Assembly: GCF_001540865.1 (NCBI RefSeq)
Contig: NC_033626.1
Location: 248,001 to 312,000, forward strand
Reading direction: 5' to 3'
Source: Ananas comosus
Taxonomy: Eukaryota > Streptophyta > Magnoliopsida > Poales > Bromeliaceae
DNA length: 64,000 bases
In this document: piece by piece, positions 12,207 to 23,461 of the stretch
How positions within the stretch are numbered: position 1 is the first letter of the stretch
Layout: the number at the start of each line of letters is the position of its first letter
Translations under genes and position numbers: made by a program
Notes under the pieces: generated by a model
What the model was told of the DNA's origin: nothing
What the model saw: only the letters and a program-made list of their open reading frames with translations
The model's database searches: none

Positions 12207-12362
12207 CCGGCTGTCCCTAACAAGTGGCAAAGGACTTTGTAGTTGGTATCCGAGACCCAAGTTCGAATTCTAGTTGATTCATATTTCTAGCTAAGTTTAT
12301 TTCTAAATGAAATATACGAAGCGGGTAGTGTGCTATCTATTTCTTAAAAAAAAAATAATAAT
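12207..12362 (+). mobile_element. tRNA-derived SINE, copy 2
   Basis: Same family as 7067-7200, with the head AACAAGTGGCAAAGGAC, a box B-like GACCCAAGTTCGAATTC and the tail end GCGGGTAGTGTGCTATC plus an A run. The flanks carry a perfect 17-base target duplication, AATAATAGGTACAAAAA, at 12189-12205 and 12363-12379. Confidence 0.88.
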
Positions 12363-12379
12363 AATAATAGGTACAAAAA

Positions 12380-14430
12380 TAAATATTGCTAGTTCGACAA
12401 GTATTATTAGAGCTAGATGACTTGATGCAGATAAGAATAAGTGGAAGTTGAAAGCCAAACGGGATTGGAAGATCAACAAATGTGGACATTTATTAGAAAA
12501 AGGTGAGAAGTAATTGCTCAAAGTATATATAAAAAAAAATTGTATTGACTGTAGATCGCAAACACTAGACAACTATCATAAAAGTATACGGTGATAGAAA
12601 GGACACACCTATCACTTCAGGATTCAACCACAGTGTTTATGGACTAAGATCTAACTCAACTTAACTGGACGTTAGGTCTATTGTTGGGCCTTTTGCAGGG
12701 AGGTCTCTTGTGGATGTTAGGTCTTTGACCTGACTCAACTCACCCGAACAGTAGTTTTTCTATGGACTGCAACCGCACTTAACTTATTAGGTTCACTCGA
12801 GTCAACTTATTAATCTTCTGAGCCTATTGTTATAGAGACAAAAAGTTGGATCACGGGGGCAAATCGACTCTACGAAGAGATTTTGAGATATCTAAGCTAG
12901 TTAGACAAGCGAAGTGAAAAGCGAAAAGTGTGTCGCCTTGTTGAATGTTTTTGGTTGGGCTATACTTGAAACTTTAGATTTTGGAGGGCCAACACATCAT
13001 CAAAAAAGGTTAACATATTGAGTAGCTTACAATCCTTGATTGAACAAACCCACTAGGAGATAATTTAGACTGCAAAACCAAGCCCAATCAAAAAAAAATC
13101 AAAAGCGGACAAAACCCACACCCCCACCTAAGCCCACTGGATTAACAAGATTAATCTTTCAAAAATAGAAGAAGGGGTTAAAAATAACAAAAACAAATGC
13201 CTCGGAGCTCTTTATATGATATTACAATTTTGCTCTTAATTAGACTCTTTAATCTAGTTTAATACAAATCGAAGATACATAATAGGCAGCTGCAATGCAA
13301 ACAACTCGCAACTAACGATTGTAGCAACAAATAGTTCGATCTATGGAACAGGAGAGGCTACAAAGTAAGAGTGAATGAAAGAACTGGCACAACTAAAAGT
13401 TCTAAAAGTTCTTCCGCTGTTCAGAACAGCAGTTTTGTATTGGACAGAAATAAGAATATTGGCCGACACACGTGCTGGAGTTTCTTAACCTATTAATATG
13501 ATATAAGATGTTCGTAAGTTCACAGTTTTAATTCAATACCAGTGTTTCTAATTTATATATTTAACACTTTTCTTAACGTCTGAATTTGGGACTTTTGAGA
13601 GGCTCAATACGTGAACATAAATTAAAAGAAAAAAAAAAACTAAATAAGCTGGAGCTTGCTGGAAATAATTATTATTTTCTACAAATTTAAACTATCGGAT
13701 AACAGTATTCTGAGTTTCCAAACTATCTCACAAGAACCATAAATAAACTATATTATCATTATTATGTACTAACTCTATAATAAAGCCAATTTAAATTGGC
13801 TTATTTGTCAAAGTGCCAAGCTTTTGACATTGGATGGAAATCCTACTAGCTATGGTGTGTCACCAGTTTCCATTAATTTGTTCTTTATAGAGAGATCATG
13901 GGGATTGTATACATGAATATGATATTTAATTTGATATAATTTATCATAATTCAAAGTTGATGTGACACTTCTAGAAAAGAAAAGAATAAGGTGGAAGCAT
14001 GCGAAAAGGGTTTTAGCCACTTACCAGCAATACAAGGATTAAAAATGCTGTAAAATTAGTCAGGTTAGGATTGTGCAAGATTGAGTTTTAGGTCATATTT
14101 GGGTGTTAGAATAAATTTTCAATAATTAAAAATTAAGAGCATGATTAAATACCTAAAATAGAAGTGTATGATTTTAAATGACAGAAGGGGAAAATGAAAA
14201 AACGAATTTTGACAGAAAATTTTTTGTAATTTAGTCTTTTCTAAATTTTGAATGTGGAACATAACTTCTAACATTACACACATACAAGTTTACTAATACA
14301 AAGTAGAACAAAATACTCCTACAACAGTCATATTACCTGCACGCCATTCTGCTACAAGCATATTTGGATTGAACAGGAATTGAGTTCCATGATCTCTCAA
14401 GGAACCCGACGCACATAAAATACATTTAAA
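12380..14430. other. Intergenic region, no gene recognised
   Basis: No supported exon. The 12600-13100 stretch is less AT-rich than its surroundings (for example CTGACTCAACTCACCCG) and may be the remains of a retrotransposon, but I found no terminal structure or protein domain. Confidence 0.5.
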
Positions 14431-14447
14431 TTATCGAAACTCTTCGT

Positions 14448-14642
14448 TCTTTTGTCTTATTCTATCGAAATCCAAGGCGTGCTGCGAAGCATAACTGCAT
14501 TCAAACGATTTGGACTCCGTTTTGTTGCGACTCCTCTTCTTTCGTCTGATTCTATCGTAATCCAAGGCGTGCTGCGAAGCATAACTGTATTCAAACAATT
14601 TGGACTCCGTGCTGTTGCGACTCCTCTTCTTTCGTACGGCGT
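14448..14642. repeat. Tandem repeat, 90-base period, overlapping the UGT stop codon
   Basis: Two nearly identical 90-base units (14448-14537 and 14538-14627) plus the first bases of a third. Landmarks are AATCCAAGGCGTGCTGCG at 14469 and 14559. Because 90 is divisible by three, one minus-strand frame encodes two copies of a 30-residue unit beginning RKKRSRN and containing SYASQHALD. The glycosyltransferase ends in a different frame inside the second unit. Confidence 0.92.
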
Positions 14643-16133
14643 TCAACATCATCTTTCATTGAGTTTTCAGTATTACTACTTGCAGTTTCATAATTTTTAA
14701 TCTTTCGGAGCTCCTGCAGCAAGTTCTCCAGCGCCACCCACGATGTGCCCCCCTCCGCCACGGCCGCTGCCGCCGCATCCCGCAGCTCCACTGCCCTTGC
14801 CCGCGCCCTCTGTCCCCTCTCCCCGCCTCCCCCCATCACTTCCCTCACCCCCGCCGCCACCTCGTCCCGCGTGACAATCCCGTCGCTCATTATGTCCCGC
14901 ACCCTCACCCCGGCCCCCAGGATCTCCACCAAGTGCTTGGCGTTGAGCACCTGCTCGGCGATCATCGGCCACGCCAGCATCGGCTTCCCGGCCGACAGGC
15001 TCTCCAGCACCGAGTTCCACCCGCAGTGCGTCACGAATCCGCCGACCGCCACGTGGCCCAGTATCGCGTTTTGCGGGGCCCACCCCCGGACGATTTTGCC
15101 CCGGGATTGGATCTGCGCGGCGAGCGGCGCCGGCGGGGCCCACGTCTCGGATCGGACGGCCCAGAGGAACGGGTGGCCCGACCCCACCAGCCCGTGGGCC
15201 GCCTCGTCCAGCTGCGCGTCCGCCACGTGGGCCTGCGTCCCGAACGCCACGTACACGGCCTCCCCGGGCCGGTGCTCGTCGAGCCACGCGAGGCACCCTT
15301 CCGGGTCGTGGTCGGTGGGGTCCTCCTCCTCCTCGGCGTTGACCCGGGCGGCGAGGAGGGACATGGGGCCCACGAGCCACGCGCGGGCCCCGCCGCCGCC
15401 GCCGCGGTAGAACCCCTCGAACAAGTCAACGTACTCGCGGTCGAGCTCGGCGAAGCTGTTGACCAGCACGCCCCAGCTCGCGGGGCGCTCGGCGGGGCCG
15501 ATCTCCTCGACCAGGAACCGGGTCACCGGGTCCTCGGGGTTCGCGGGGTTGCGCACCTCGCTGGGGACCTCGGACGGCGCGAAGAGGAGGCTCCGCGGGT
15601 CCCCGGGGACGGTGAAGGGGACTTCGTCGCCGCCATTAATGGCGGCGGCGAAGGCGGAGGAGGAGGAGGGGGAGGGTGGGGTGACGAGCGCGGAGAAGAT
15701 GGACTTGCACATGGCCATGGAGAAGACGGACATGCCGTGGAAGACGAGGGCGGGGACGCCGAGGCCGCGGGCGATGGGGAGGGACCAGGAGAGTAAGAAG
15801 TCGGCGACGAAGCAGAGCGGGCGAGGGGAGGAGGAGGAGGAGTCGGCGACGAGTTGGAGTAAGAGGCGGCGGAGCGGGGCGCGGAGGAGCGCGGTGGCGC
15901 GGAGGAAGGCGGGGNCGGGGGAGGCTGCGGCGGAGGAAGGGGGCGTTGGCCGGGGTGGTGAGGATGGTGACGCGGAGGCCGCGGCGGGAGAGCGCGGCGG
16001 CGAGGTGGATGACCGGGACCGTGTGCCCCTTCGCCATGAACGGGAACATCACCACGTGCTCTCTCCCATCCCCACCGCCATGATCACCACCGCCGCTGCT
16101 GTGGTCGTCGTTACCAACACCACCCATCTCCAT
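14591..16133 (-). CDS. UDP-glycosyltransferase, UGT90-like family 1 GT; frame interrupted by one N
   Basis: A family 1 glycosyltransferase transferring sugar from a UDP-sugar to a small acceptor, expected in the cytosol. The acceptor cannot be told from sequence. The start at 16133 gives an N-terminus with the GT-B core strand HVVMFPFMAKGHT, whose His37 is the expected catalytic base. The PSPG donor-binding box is at DNA 15082-14951 (about residues 351-394): it starts WAPQ, contains HCGWNS and ends in E-Q. The terminal Gln of the box is usual for UDP-glucose users. The single N at 15915 adds one base; without it the frame runs uninterrupted to 14591 as 513 residues, normal for the family. The break therefore looks like an assembly fault, not a pseudogene. 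The last 16 or so codons lie in the tandem repeat at 14448-14642, so the tail is atypical. UGT90 assignment rests on the N-terminal strand and is moderate. Confidence 0.85.
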
Positions 16134-16491
16134 CCTCCTCTTCTTCTTCCTCCTCCTCCTCCTGCGCTTGCTTTTTTAATGTTGTTGGTAGTCGTTGCTA
16201 CTTCTACCGCGGGAGCAGCGCCTGGTCTTCTCCTTTCGCCCACGTGCCACGCTGTTAGTGCACAAAAAAAGGTCCTGCAGGCGCAGCGCTTGATTTGACT
16301 GTTTCCGTCGCTCCGAGCTGACTTCACTCCATAAATTTAAATGTACGCCGTATCTACCGCATCGTATCGTGACAATAAAATATTAATATTATATAATTTT
16401 CGTATTAATAGCACAGTTTAAAATTTTCTATTCTCTAAGTTAATAATAAATTATTTTCTCAATAAAATTTAAAAAATTTAATAAAAATATA

Positions 16492-16865
16492 GACTAAATT
16501 ACAGAAAATCTCCATATCAAAATTCGATTTTTCATTTTTCTTCTATGTTATTTAAGAACCTATACTTTGTCCTTCTAAAAAATAAAAAATATTCATAAGG
16601 GTACGGTGTTAATAGTATTTATAAAATGATCAAAATACCCTCTCCCTCCTCCTCTCCTCCCCAACTCTTCTTTATCTGTTGAAGGATATTTACGGTATAA
16701 AAAAATATATAATAATAGGATATAGACGGAACTCTAATGGAATACTGACGGCGGGGTCCAAAGTGAATATTTTTTATTTTTTAGGGGGGCAAAATGTAGA
16801 TTTTTAAATGAGAGAGAAAAAATGAAAAATCGAATTTTGATAGAAAAGTTTACTGTAATTTAGCC
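16492..16865. mobile_element. MITE with inverted repeats of about 110 bases, Mutator-like family
   Basis: The left end GACTAAATTACAGAAAATC and the inverse of the right end GGCTAAATTACAGTAAAC begin terminal inverted repeats that extend through an AAAATTCGATTTTTCATTTTT block. The middle is a pyrimidine-rich patch (CCCTCTCCCTCCTCC). It belongs to the same family as the larger element at 42501-43162, which has a 9-base target duplication. No clear target duplication remains here. Confidence 0.8.
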
Positions 16866-17530
16866 TTCATTGTATTTACATTTTTGCTCCACTCATCCTT
16901 GTTTGTTTTATTCAACTTTACTTCCAAAATAGAAATATTATTATAACTAGATGGCAGAGAAAATGATTGAAAAGTGAGATAGTGCAAAATATATTTGTAT
17001 TTTGAGTCATTATAAAAGTTTATTTTTGTGATAGGAGGCTTAGAGTTAAATTTTTATTTTTTAAAAGGTTTTAAACATTCATAAATGAGTAGGATAACAT
17101 ATTTCGGTCACAAAATTATTAATTTTATTTTTTAAAATAATTTAAAAGTAAAATATGATATATTATTTTTAGACAGTTGATCACGGACATTTTAAACAAA
17201 TTAATAAATATATATATATATTAAATAAAGTATTTATACATTCAACTAGAATCTACAATAAACGGATGAATTTATAGTGTACGAATATACGAATGGACCC
17301 GGCGTATCCATCAAATTACTTTTGTGTGGTTGTCATTCCTAGTGCCCAGTATTTATTTTCTTAATCAATTGGAAACAAATTTTTAAAAAAATCCTGCACG
17401 TGGTTTATCGAATTACTTCCCTATTTAATAAAACCAATAACCTTCAACTTGTTTTTTTTTTAAACAAATCATGTATTAAGCTATTAATTAAAATAGTAAG
17501 CGTTGGGCACGAGATAAAAGTAAGAATATA

Positions 17531-17642
17531 TATGACTCCTTGGACCGGTCACCGTGAGGTGAAAATAGTCAAAGGAGCACATCTAACAACAGAAAACTCA
17601 ATAGCACCAAACGCTCGTTACTATCGATAGTATAGCAGCCGA
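17531..17642. mobile_element. Right half of a short-class foldback MITE
   Basis: Carries the right terminus of the family (AAAACTCAATAGCACC, then ACTATCGATAGTATAGCAGCC) but no left end. It lies directly next to the full copy at 17661-17879. Confidence 0.7.
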
Positions 17643-17660
17643 ATTTTATATATAAAATTA

Positions 17661-17877
17661 TATTACTATACTACAGTACAAAACGCTTGATGCTATCGAG
17701 TTTTCGGTCATTGGATGAAAGGTTGTGCGGTTAAGATAATAATGATCTTCTGGGGTCGAGTCAGTGGTTAGTTGAATAGTATGATCTACAGGTGGAAATA
17801 GTCAAAAGGGGCACATCTAAAGATAGAAAATTCGATAGTATTAAACTCTTGGTACTATCGATAGTATAATAGCCGGA

Positions 17878-17879
<2 letters not shown>
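17661..17879. mobile_element. Short-class foldback MITE (copy A2)
   Basis: About 219 bases. The left end has GATGCTATCGAGTTTTCGG and the right end has GAAAATTCGATAGTATTAA then ACTATCGATAGTATAATAG, which are inverted relative to each other. A (CT)n(TA)n microsatellite follows at 17880-17910. Confidence 0.75.
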
Positions 17880-17909
<30 letters not shown>

Positions 17910-18214
17910 TAAATAATTATTACAAACGATGTGTTTAATATTTATATTTAATTTTGTAGTTCCCATCTTTGCTCAGAATTTGTTGATAGACTTATAATGA
18001 AATTTATTAAATATAAAAACATATAAATACCGTTCTCTAACAACTTAAGTTTTCTAAAATACAACGATTGTTTCACAAAATTTGAACTCAAAATCTCCCG
18101 CTTTATATATATTGTGTTGAAATATAAGAAACAACCGTTTATCTCTTTTGTTTTAAATATTTGTATTCAACAATTTACTTGACACAAAAAGATTTATAAA
18201 ATTATTTTTTTTAT

Positions 18215-18590
18215 CTATTACTTTCTATTAATTCCCAATAACAAAAGCTGAGGTGGCACGACCTCCTTTTTTAGAATTTTTTTCTAATTTTTTTTTTTTA
18301 TTTTGACAATTATTACAGTATTTTGAATTTCACATTTCATACTAGCCGTTTCTATTAGCAATTAATTTTATAAAACGACTACTCATAATTGCAATCTACT
18401 ACTCATAATCTATTACTTTCTATTAATCCCTAATAACAAAAGCTGAGGTGGCACGACCTCCTTTTTTAGAATTTTTTTCTAATTTTTTTTTTTTATTTTG
18501 ACAATTATTACAGTATTTTGAATTTCACATTTCATACTAGCCGTTTCTATTAGCAATTAATTTTCTAAATTAGAAAACGGCCCTTCATAA
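18215..18590. repeat. Tandem duplication, 195-base period
   Basis: A 180-190-base block containing AGCTGAGGTGGCACGACCTCC is present twice in direct orientation (the GAGGTGGCAC landmarks lie 195 bases apart, at about 18250 and 18445). Copies differ at only a few bases, so the duplication is recent compared with its surroundings. Confidence 0.9.
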
Positions 18591-20080
18591 TTGCAATTGA
18601 TAAATTTTTATAAATTATGATAATTAATTGTCAAATTATTCCAAATATGGTCCATCTCTCTTTTTCAAAATAGCCTCTATAGTTGTTGTCATTTGTTACT
18701 AAGAAAGCTTTTTCAAGTTACCATATTTTTTCTCATTATATTTCACAAATAATTTATTATTTGTTAATACTTAATGACCCACCATCTTCCTTTCTAAAAT
18801 TGCATCTTATTTAGTAACTGTCACGAGACATTAATTATATTATTTATATTTTTAAAATTTTATTCATTCTTAAAATTACTTCAAGTTATATATATAGTAA
18901 CTCCTAAATATTTTGGTCCTATAATTTTGCTCTCGCAGGCGGCGGTGGCGGACGCATGATGGGAGGTTTGGTTAAACAGTTTTTGGACTTTGCTAACCAT
19001 TATCACTCCAGCTTTCATTTATTGGTTATCATCCACAAAACTATATTTGGATTTTCAAAATAAGATTATTTTAAAATAAAAATTATTAAGTTTTCTTTTT
19101 TTAAAATTTCTTTTTTTTTGAATTGGCGAAAGTGTCAATTTTTTTTCTCTATTTTGTTTTATTTTTGTAATATAATAAAAGAAAAAAATGTAGATACAAG
19201 ATTTAGAAAAATGATGAGCTTAATGGAGAATAATGTTCAAGATTACAACAATTTTAAATACAACATCGTCGACGCCGTCGCTGTCGCCGGCACCATCACT
19301 ATCCCCCATTAGATGAAATGATATAATGAGATAATAGGAAACTTACAGAGTTTTTTTTTTTCTCTCTTTTTTTTCTCCTTTTTTAGAGACAATAGAGAAG
19401 TAAGTTTGTAAACGAACGGAGTTGTATGATTTTATTGAAACTAGGCTTTATATAATAGAAAAGGTTGATTATTACTTCTATGTACATTTGTGAGAAGTGT
19501 GCCTTTTTAGTTTTTTTTTTCCCCTGCTTCTCTTTGCTTTTTTCTTTTTTTAATTTATTTTTGCTTCACTTCTCGCTAAATTCTTATAACTTTATGAGTT
19601 ACTGTTTTTTTTATTTGCTTCATTGTTGGGTAAAAGTTCATGGGTTCCATTAAAAGGTAGGTTTAAAAAAATTTACACTACCCACTTCATTTTGTTTTTG
19701 AAAAATGAAACTCTTTATGATAGTTTTGATGTTATTTATTTTCTCTTCCTCTCAAAGTTTGTAATGGAAGGAAATAGAAAAAAAAGAGAGACTGATATTT
19801 TTGAAATTTTTTCCCCCTTGAATTGAATAATACAGAAACCCTATTTATGAAGGAATAGACAATGTTTTTTTTTATCTTTCTAAATGTCAGCCTTTAGGAC
19901 AATTACGAGAGATATTGTAATCATAAAATTACAGTAGCACCCTCAATTCAAAAAAATAACAATCAATATTTTTTTGACGATAAAATATACTTACTACTTT
20001 ATTTTATTATGTTATCATGTACATTTTAAAATTTTAATTTTTACTATTATTTTTTACCTCAAAAAAAATTTAAAATTTTA
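18591..20080. other. AT-rich region, probably the body of a non-autonomous Helitron
   Basis: No supported exon. Long T runs dominate. The Helitron 3' end at 20123 suggests that at least part of this stretch belongs to that element, but I could not fix its 5' TC end. Confidence 0.4.
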
Positions 20081-20093
20081 TTTCTATTATCTA

Positions 20094-20123
20094 CGTGTCG
20101 CATCGCGCGGATCTCTACACTAG
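20094..20123 (+). mobile_element. Helitron-type 3' terminus
   Basis: The sequence GTGTCGCATCGCGCGG, an imperfect hairpin, is followed by a short spacer and CTAG at 20120-20123, with T as the next base. This matches the 3' end rule of plant Helitrons (hairpin, then CTRR, insertion before T). The left end was not found. Confidence 0.6.
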
Positions 20124-21600
20124 TAATTAATTAATTTTAATGAATGTTTGCTGGTAACTCCGCAGGAAATAGTTTAATTATGTATATCCCTCATGTGTTC
20201 TCGCCCTCATGATGATATACTTTACAATCAAAATACGAATCAATGGCTCATAATATATGTCGAATAATAATATTTTTATTTAAGAGCATATTTGGTTTTC
20301 CTATTTAATAAAGTCTATAATTTTTAAAATACTTTTTAAAATTTTTTTTCCATAATTTTAATTTTTCAAATAAAAAATTTGAAAAAGCAAAAGCACTGTT
20401 TGTCTATAAAATCTAAAAAGAAAAATTCAGAAAATTTACTTTCTCGGAATCAAACGGTTATATAAGAAATACTTTTTCAGTAAAAAAACTATTTTTTTGT
20501 GAAAGCCAAAGACCCCCTAATTGAAATGTAAAACTCGCTCCTTGTAACTCTTTGAAAGAGCTAAAATAAAACATTATGTTTTCAATCTTTTCTTTCTAAA
20601 ATGAAAAATTCTGATAGCATATTAAGTAATCTAAGATGTTAATATTTTGGGACAATTGCTTATATATTTTTGAAAAGTTCTCGACTTTTTGATTTGTCCC
20701 TCTTAGAAGGCTAATATTGAAAATATCATTTTTATGTTCCAATCTATTTCAAATATACCCATAGAGTTAAATTATGTTAATAAACAGTTAGCAATAGCTA
20801 TTATCCGTATGAAATTATTATTTTACCTCTTCAAATATACCTTCTACTATCACTGACTTTTTTAATTTTTTTTTAAAAAATGAAAAATAAATGAAAGCAA
20901 GTATTTGGAGAAAAGAACTTCTTACATTTTTTAGCACTATAAACATACTATATTTTTTTCTTAATTGGGACCCTTCTTATTTTATTTCTTTTATTTAAGT
21001 TATTTTGTGAGTTAAGTTTACATTTTACTGGCAAAAAATAATTAAATTATTATATTTGATGGAACATTTGTAAATTTTATAAAAGAATCTAATTTATTAA
21101 AAGTTAAAAATAAGGGGGGCATTTCAATCAGGGAGGTCTCCATCCATTTTTTTTTTCTTTTTTTTTTCCTTTTATTTTTACCTTGAATAAAAATATAAAA
21201 TGTAGAGGAACCCCACATAGAGTTGGAGTTATTTGAGTTGTTAAACGAATCAGATTGATTCCAAAAACCAACTCTGCCACATTCATGCATGTGTGGCAAA
21301 AAGTAGATTAAAGAGGAGGAAATTTGAACATGGGGGCCATTAAATTAAACTATTTTCAATCTAAATTAAGATATAAAAAATAATTAACAAATAATTATTA
21401 ATTAGTTTCATCAATGAAATAGACATTTAGGTATAGCATGCAATTGTGGAATATAAATATTAATAACACTATCCTTTAAGTACAGTTGAAGCTTTCGATA
21501 AAAGATGATTATTTCACATTTTTCAACAAGACATCAGAGTAGGGACTCTTGCGTATGAATGTTATCAAATCTCTAACTCTATTTAATTTCTTTCAATTTC
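20124..21600. other. AT-rich intergenic region, no gene recognised
   Basis: No supported exon or complete transposon. The 85-codon minus-strand frame at 21042-21299 is mostly Lys, Asn and Ser from A/T runs and has no recognisable domain. Confidence 0.5.
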
Positions 21601-21605
21601 ATCGA

Positions 21606-22024
21606 ATTCAGGGTGAATTTTCAAAAACCCGAACCCGAACCCACTACAAATCCGAAACTCGAATCCGAACCCGAATCCGACGGATTTTAAAAATCCATAT
21701 CCAAATCCGAACCCGAAACAAACTATTTCTCTTTTCAGGATTTCAAAATATATTACATTAAATCTAAATTTTTAAAATACAAACTCAGATATAACATTAA
21801 ATATTTATATACATATTATATATAATGTGAAATAAATTAGGGTTTCTGTCGGGTACCGATTTCGATTGGATACAGCCAAAATTCATAACTGAATTCTATC
21901 CGTCGAATTTTTATTTTTGATATCCATATTCAAAACCATATCCGTTTAGCATCGGATAAATTCGCTTCGTTCGGATTTGAGATCGGGTAAAATTTCAGAT
22001 ATCCTTATCCATCGACATCCCTAA
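21606..22024. mobile_element. Interspersed repeat rich in CCGAAC units (copy 1)
   Basis: A block of about 420 bases starting with repeated CCGAACCCGAA-like units and ending in ATCCTTATCCATCGACATCC. It is homologous along its length, in the same orientation, to 32089-32552 (shared core TTTCAAAATATATTACATTA). No clear termini were seen. It is an unclassified dispersed repeat. Confidence 0.7.
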
Positions 22025-23461
22025 ACTTTAGTAGTAGTTCAAAATTTTGGTTATGCCATTCTCTCTTTTTATTTGCTATACTGCAAAATGAATTTGGCAA
22101 AGTTTAAAATTTTTATGTGTAGTAAAGTTTGTTGTTATCTTGAGAGGCTCCCAAAAATTTGGAGGTTCGAATTCTCGTTTGTGCACTCACAGAAATAAAA
22201 TTTGAATTTGACTACATTGAATGTCAGATTGAATACATGATTTAAAAAAAGTAAGACAAGTAAACCCAAGCCCAACACTAATATTTTCACTTTTATTATC
22301 TGCTTCGCGGTAAATAAAATTCGTGCACAATTTGCTAGTTAAAAAAATTCGTATTCTCCTCTTATTTGCTAGTATAAAAATTTTCTATAACACGAACAAA
22401 AGATTAGAATAACGGTAATCACGGAATCATTGACTTTCAATCAAATAAATAATAATAATAAAAAGCAAATTTTCATTTGAGATTTAGTTTATACGAAAAT
22501 CACCGACTTGAAAATTATTTACGAACAAATAAATATACTTTATAGAGTCTCCTTTTGAGCCAGTTTATTGTATCTCATTTGTACCACATCAGTAATAACA
22601 AAACAATTACATCTCTTTTTTTTAAAAAAAATATGATAAAAGTATTTTTTTATAATCATATTGTAACAAGTTAATCCAAAAAAATCCACTTAACTAATAT
22701 AACGAGTACATTCTTCTACCAAAAATTTCATATCTCTCTCTCTGTAATTATTATATAACAATAATTATTTTTTATTATTATATCCCAATAGTATTTTTTT
22801 TAAAAAATCTCTCCATGTCCTTTATATTCCCCTTAAGAAAAAAAAAAAAAACGTTAATAATAAAAAGTATCCCCAATTCCCCCATCTCCTCCTCCTCTTC
22901 TCCCTTTTTTTTCTTTTTTTTTATTTTTTTATTTTTTAAATTTTATAATTTTGTAAGCGGCGACGTGGCTTCCTATTATTAGCTGTATTTGCCCTGTCTC
23001 TCGCTCCGTATTGCATCATTATTCATTGGTTTCAATTCTCTTTCTTTTTTTTTCCCCTGTTTTTTTTTTTGGTTGTAAACACCGCCCAAACGCGGCTCCT
23101 CGGCCCCAGAATCCCATCTTGGCGCCGATCCTCGGCGAAAGGTGCCGATTTGGGAATGGATTCTCCTCAATTTGGCCTTTGAGGGGCGATTTCGATTAGG
23201 GTTCTTGATTCCCTGCGTCAAAAAAGGGGCTTTTTTTTTTTATTCTTTCCTTTGTTCTTTTGGTTGAATTCGGTTGCGATTTTGCGGGAATTGGGGGCTC
23301 CCGTTCTTCAGTTTTTGAGACGATGGGGAAAAATCGCATCTTTGATCAATGCTGAGGGGTTCCAATTGGGCACCCATTCCATTTGGGGGGGGGCGAGGGA
23401 GGAATCCTGCGGATTAGGGTTTGATTCTCCCACCCGCCCAGTTTCTAGGGTTTGGGTGATT
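22025..23461. other. Upstream region of the XBAT32-like gene
   Basis: AT-rich to about 22950, then a GC-richer 5' leader with long T runs (22910-22940, 23040-23080). A tRNA-like box B (GAGGTTCGAATTC, near 22163) hints at a SINE relic. No separate gene is supported. The reading frame of exon 1 stays open upstream to 23252, but conservation starts at 23462. Confidence 0.5.

Noticed and set aside
14745..15796. Long plus-strand frames opposite the glycosyltransferase
   Set aside because: Antisense shadow of GC-rich coding DNA without any recognisable domain.
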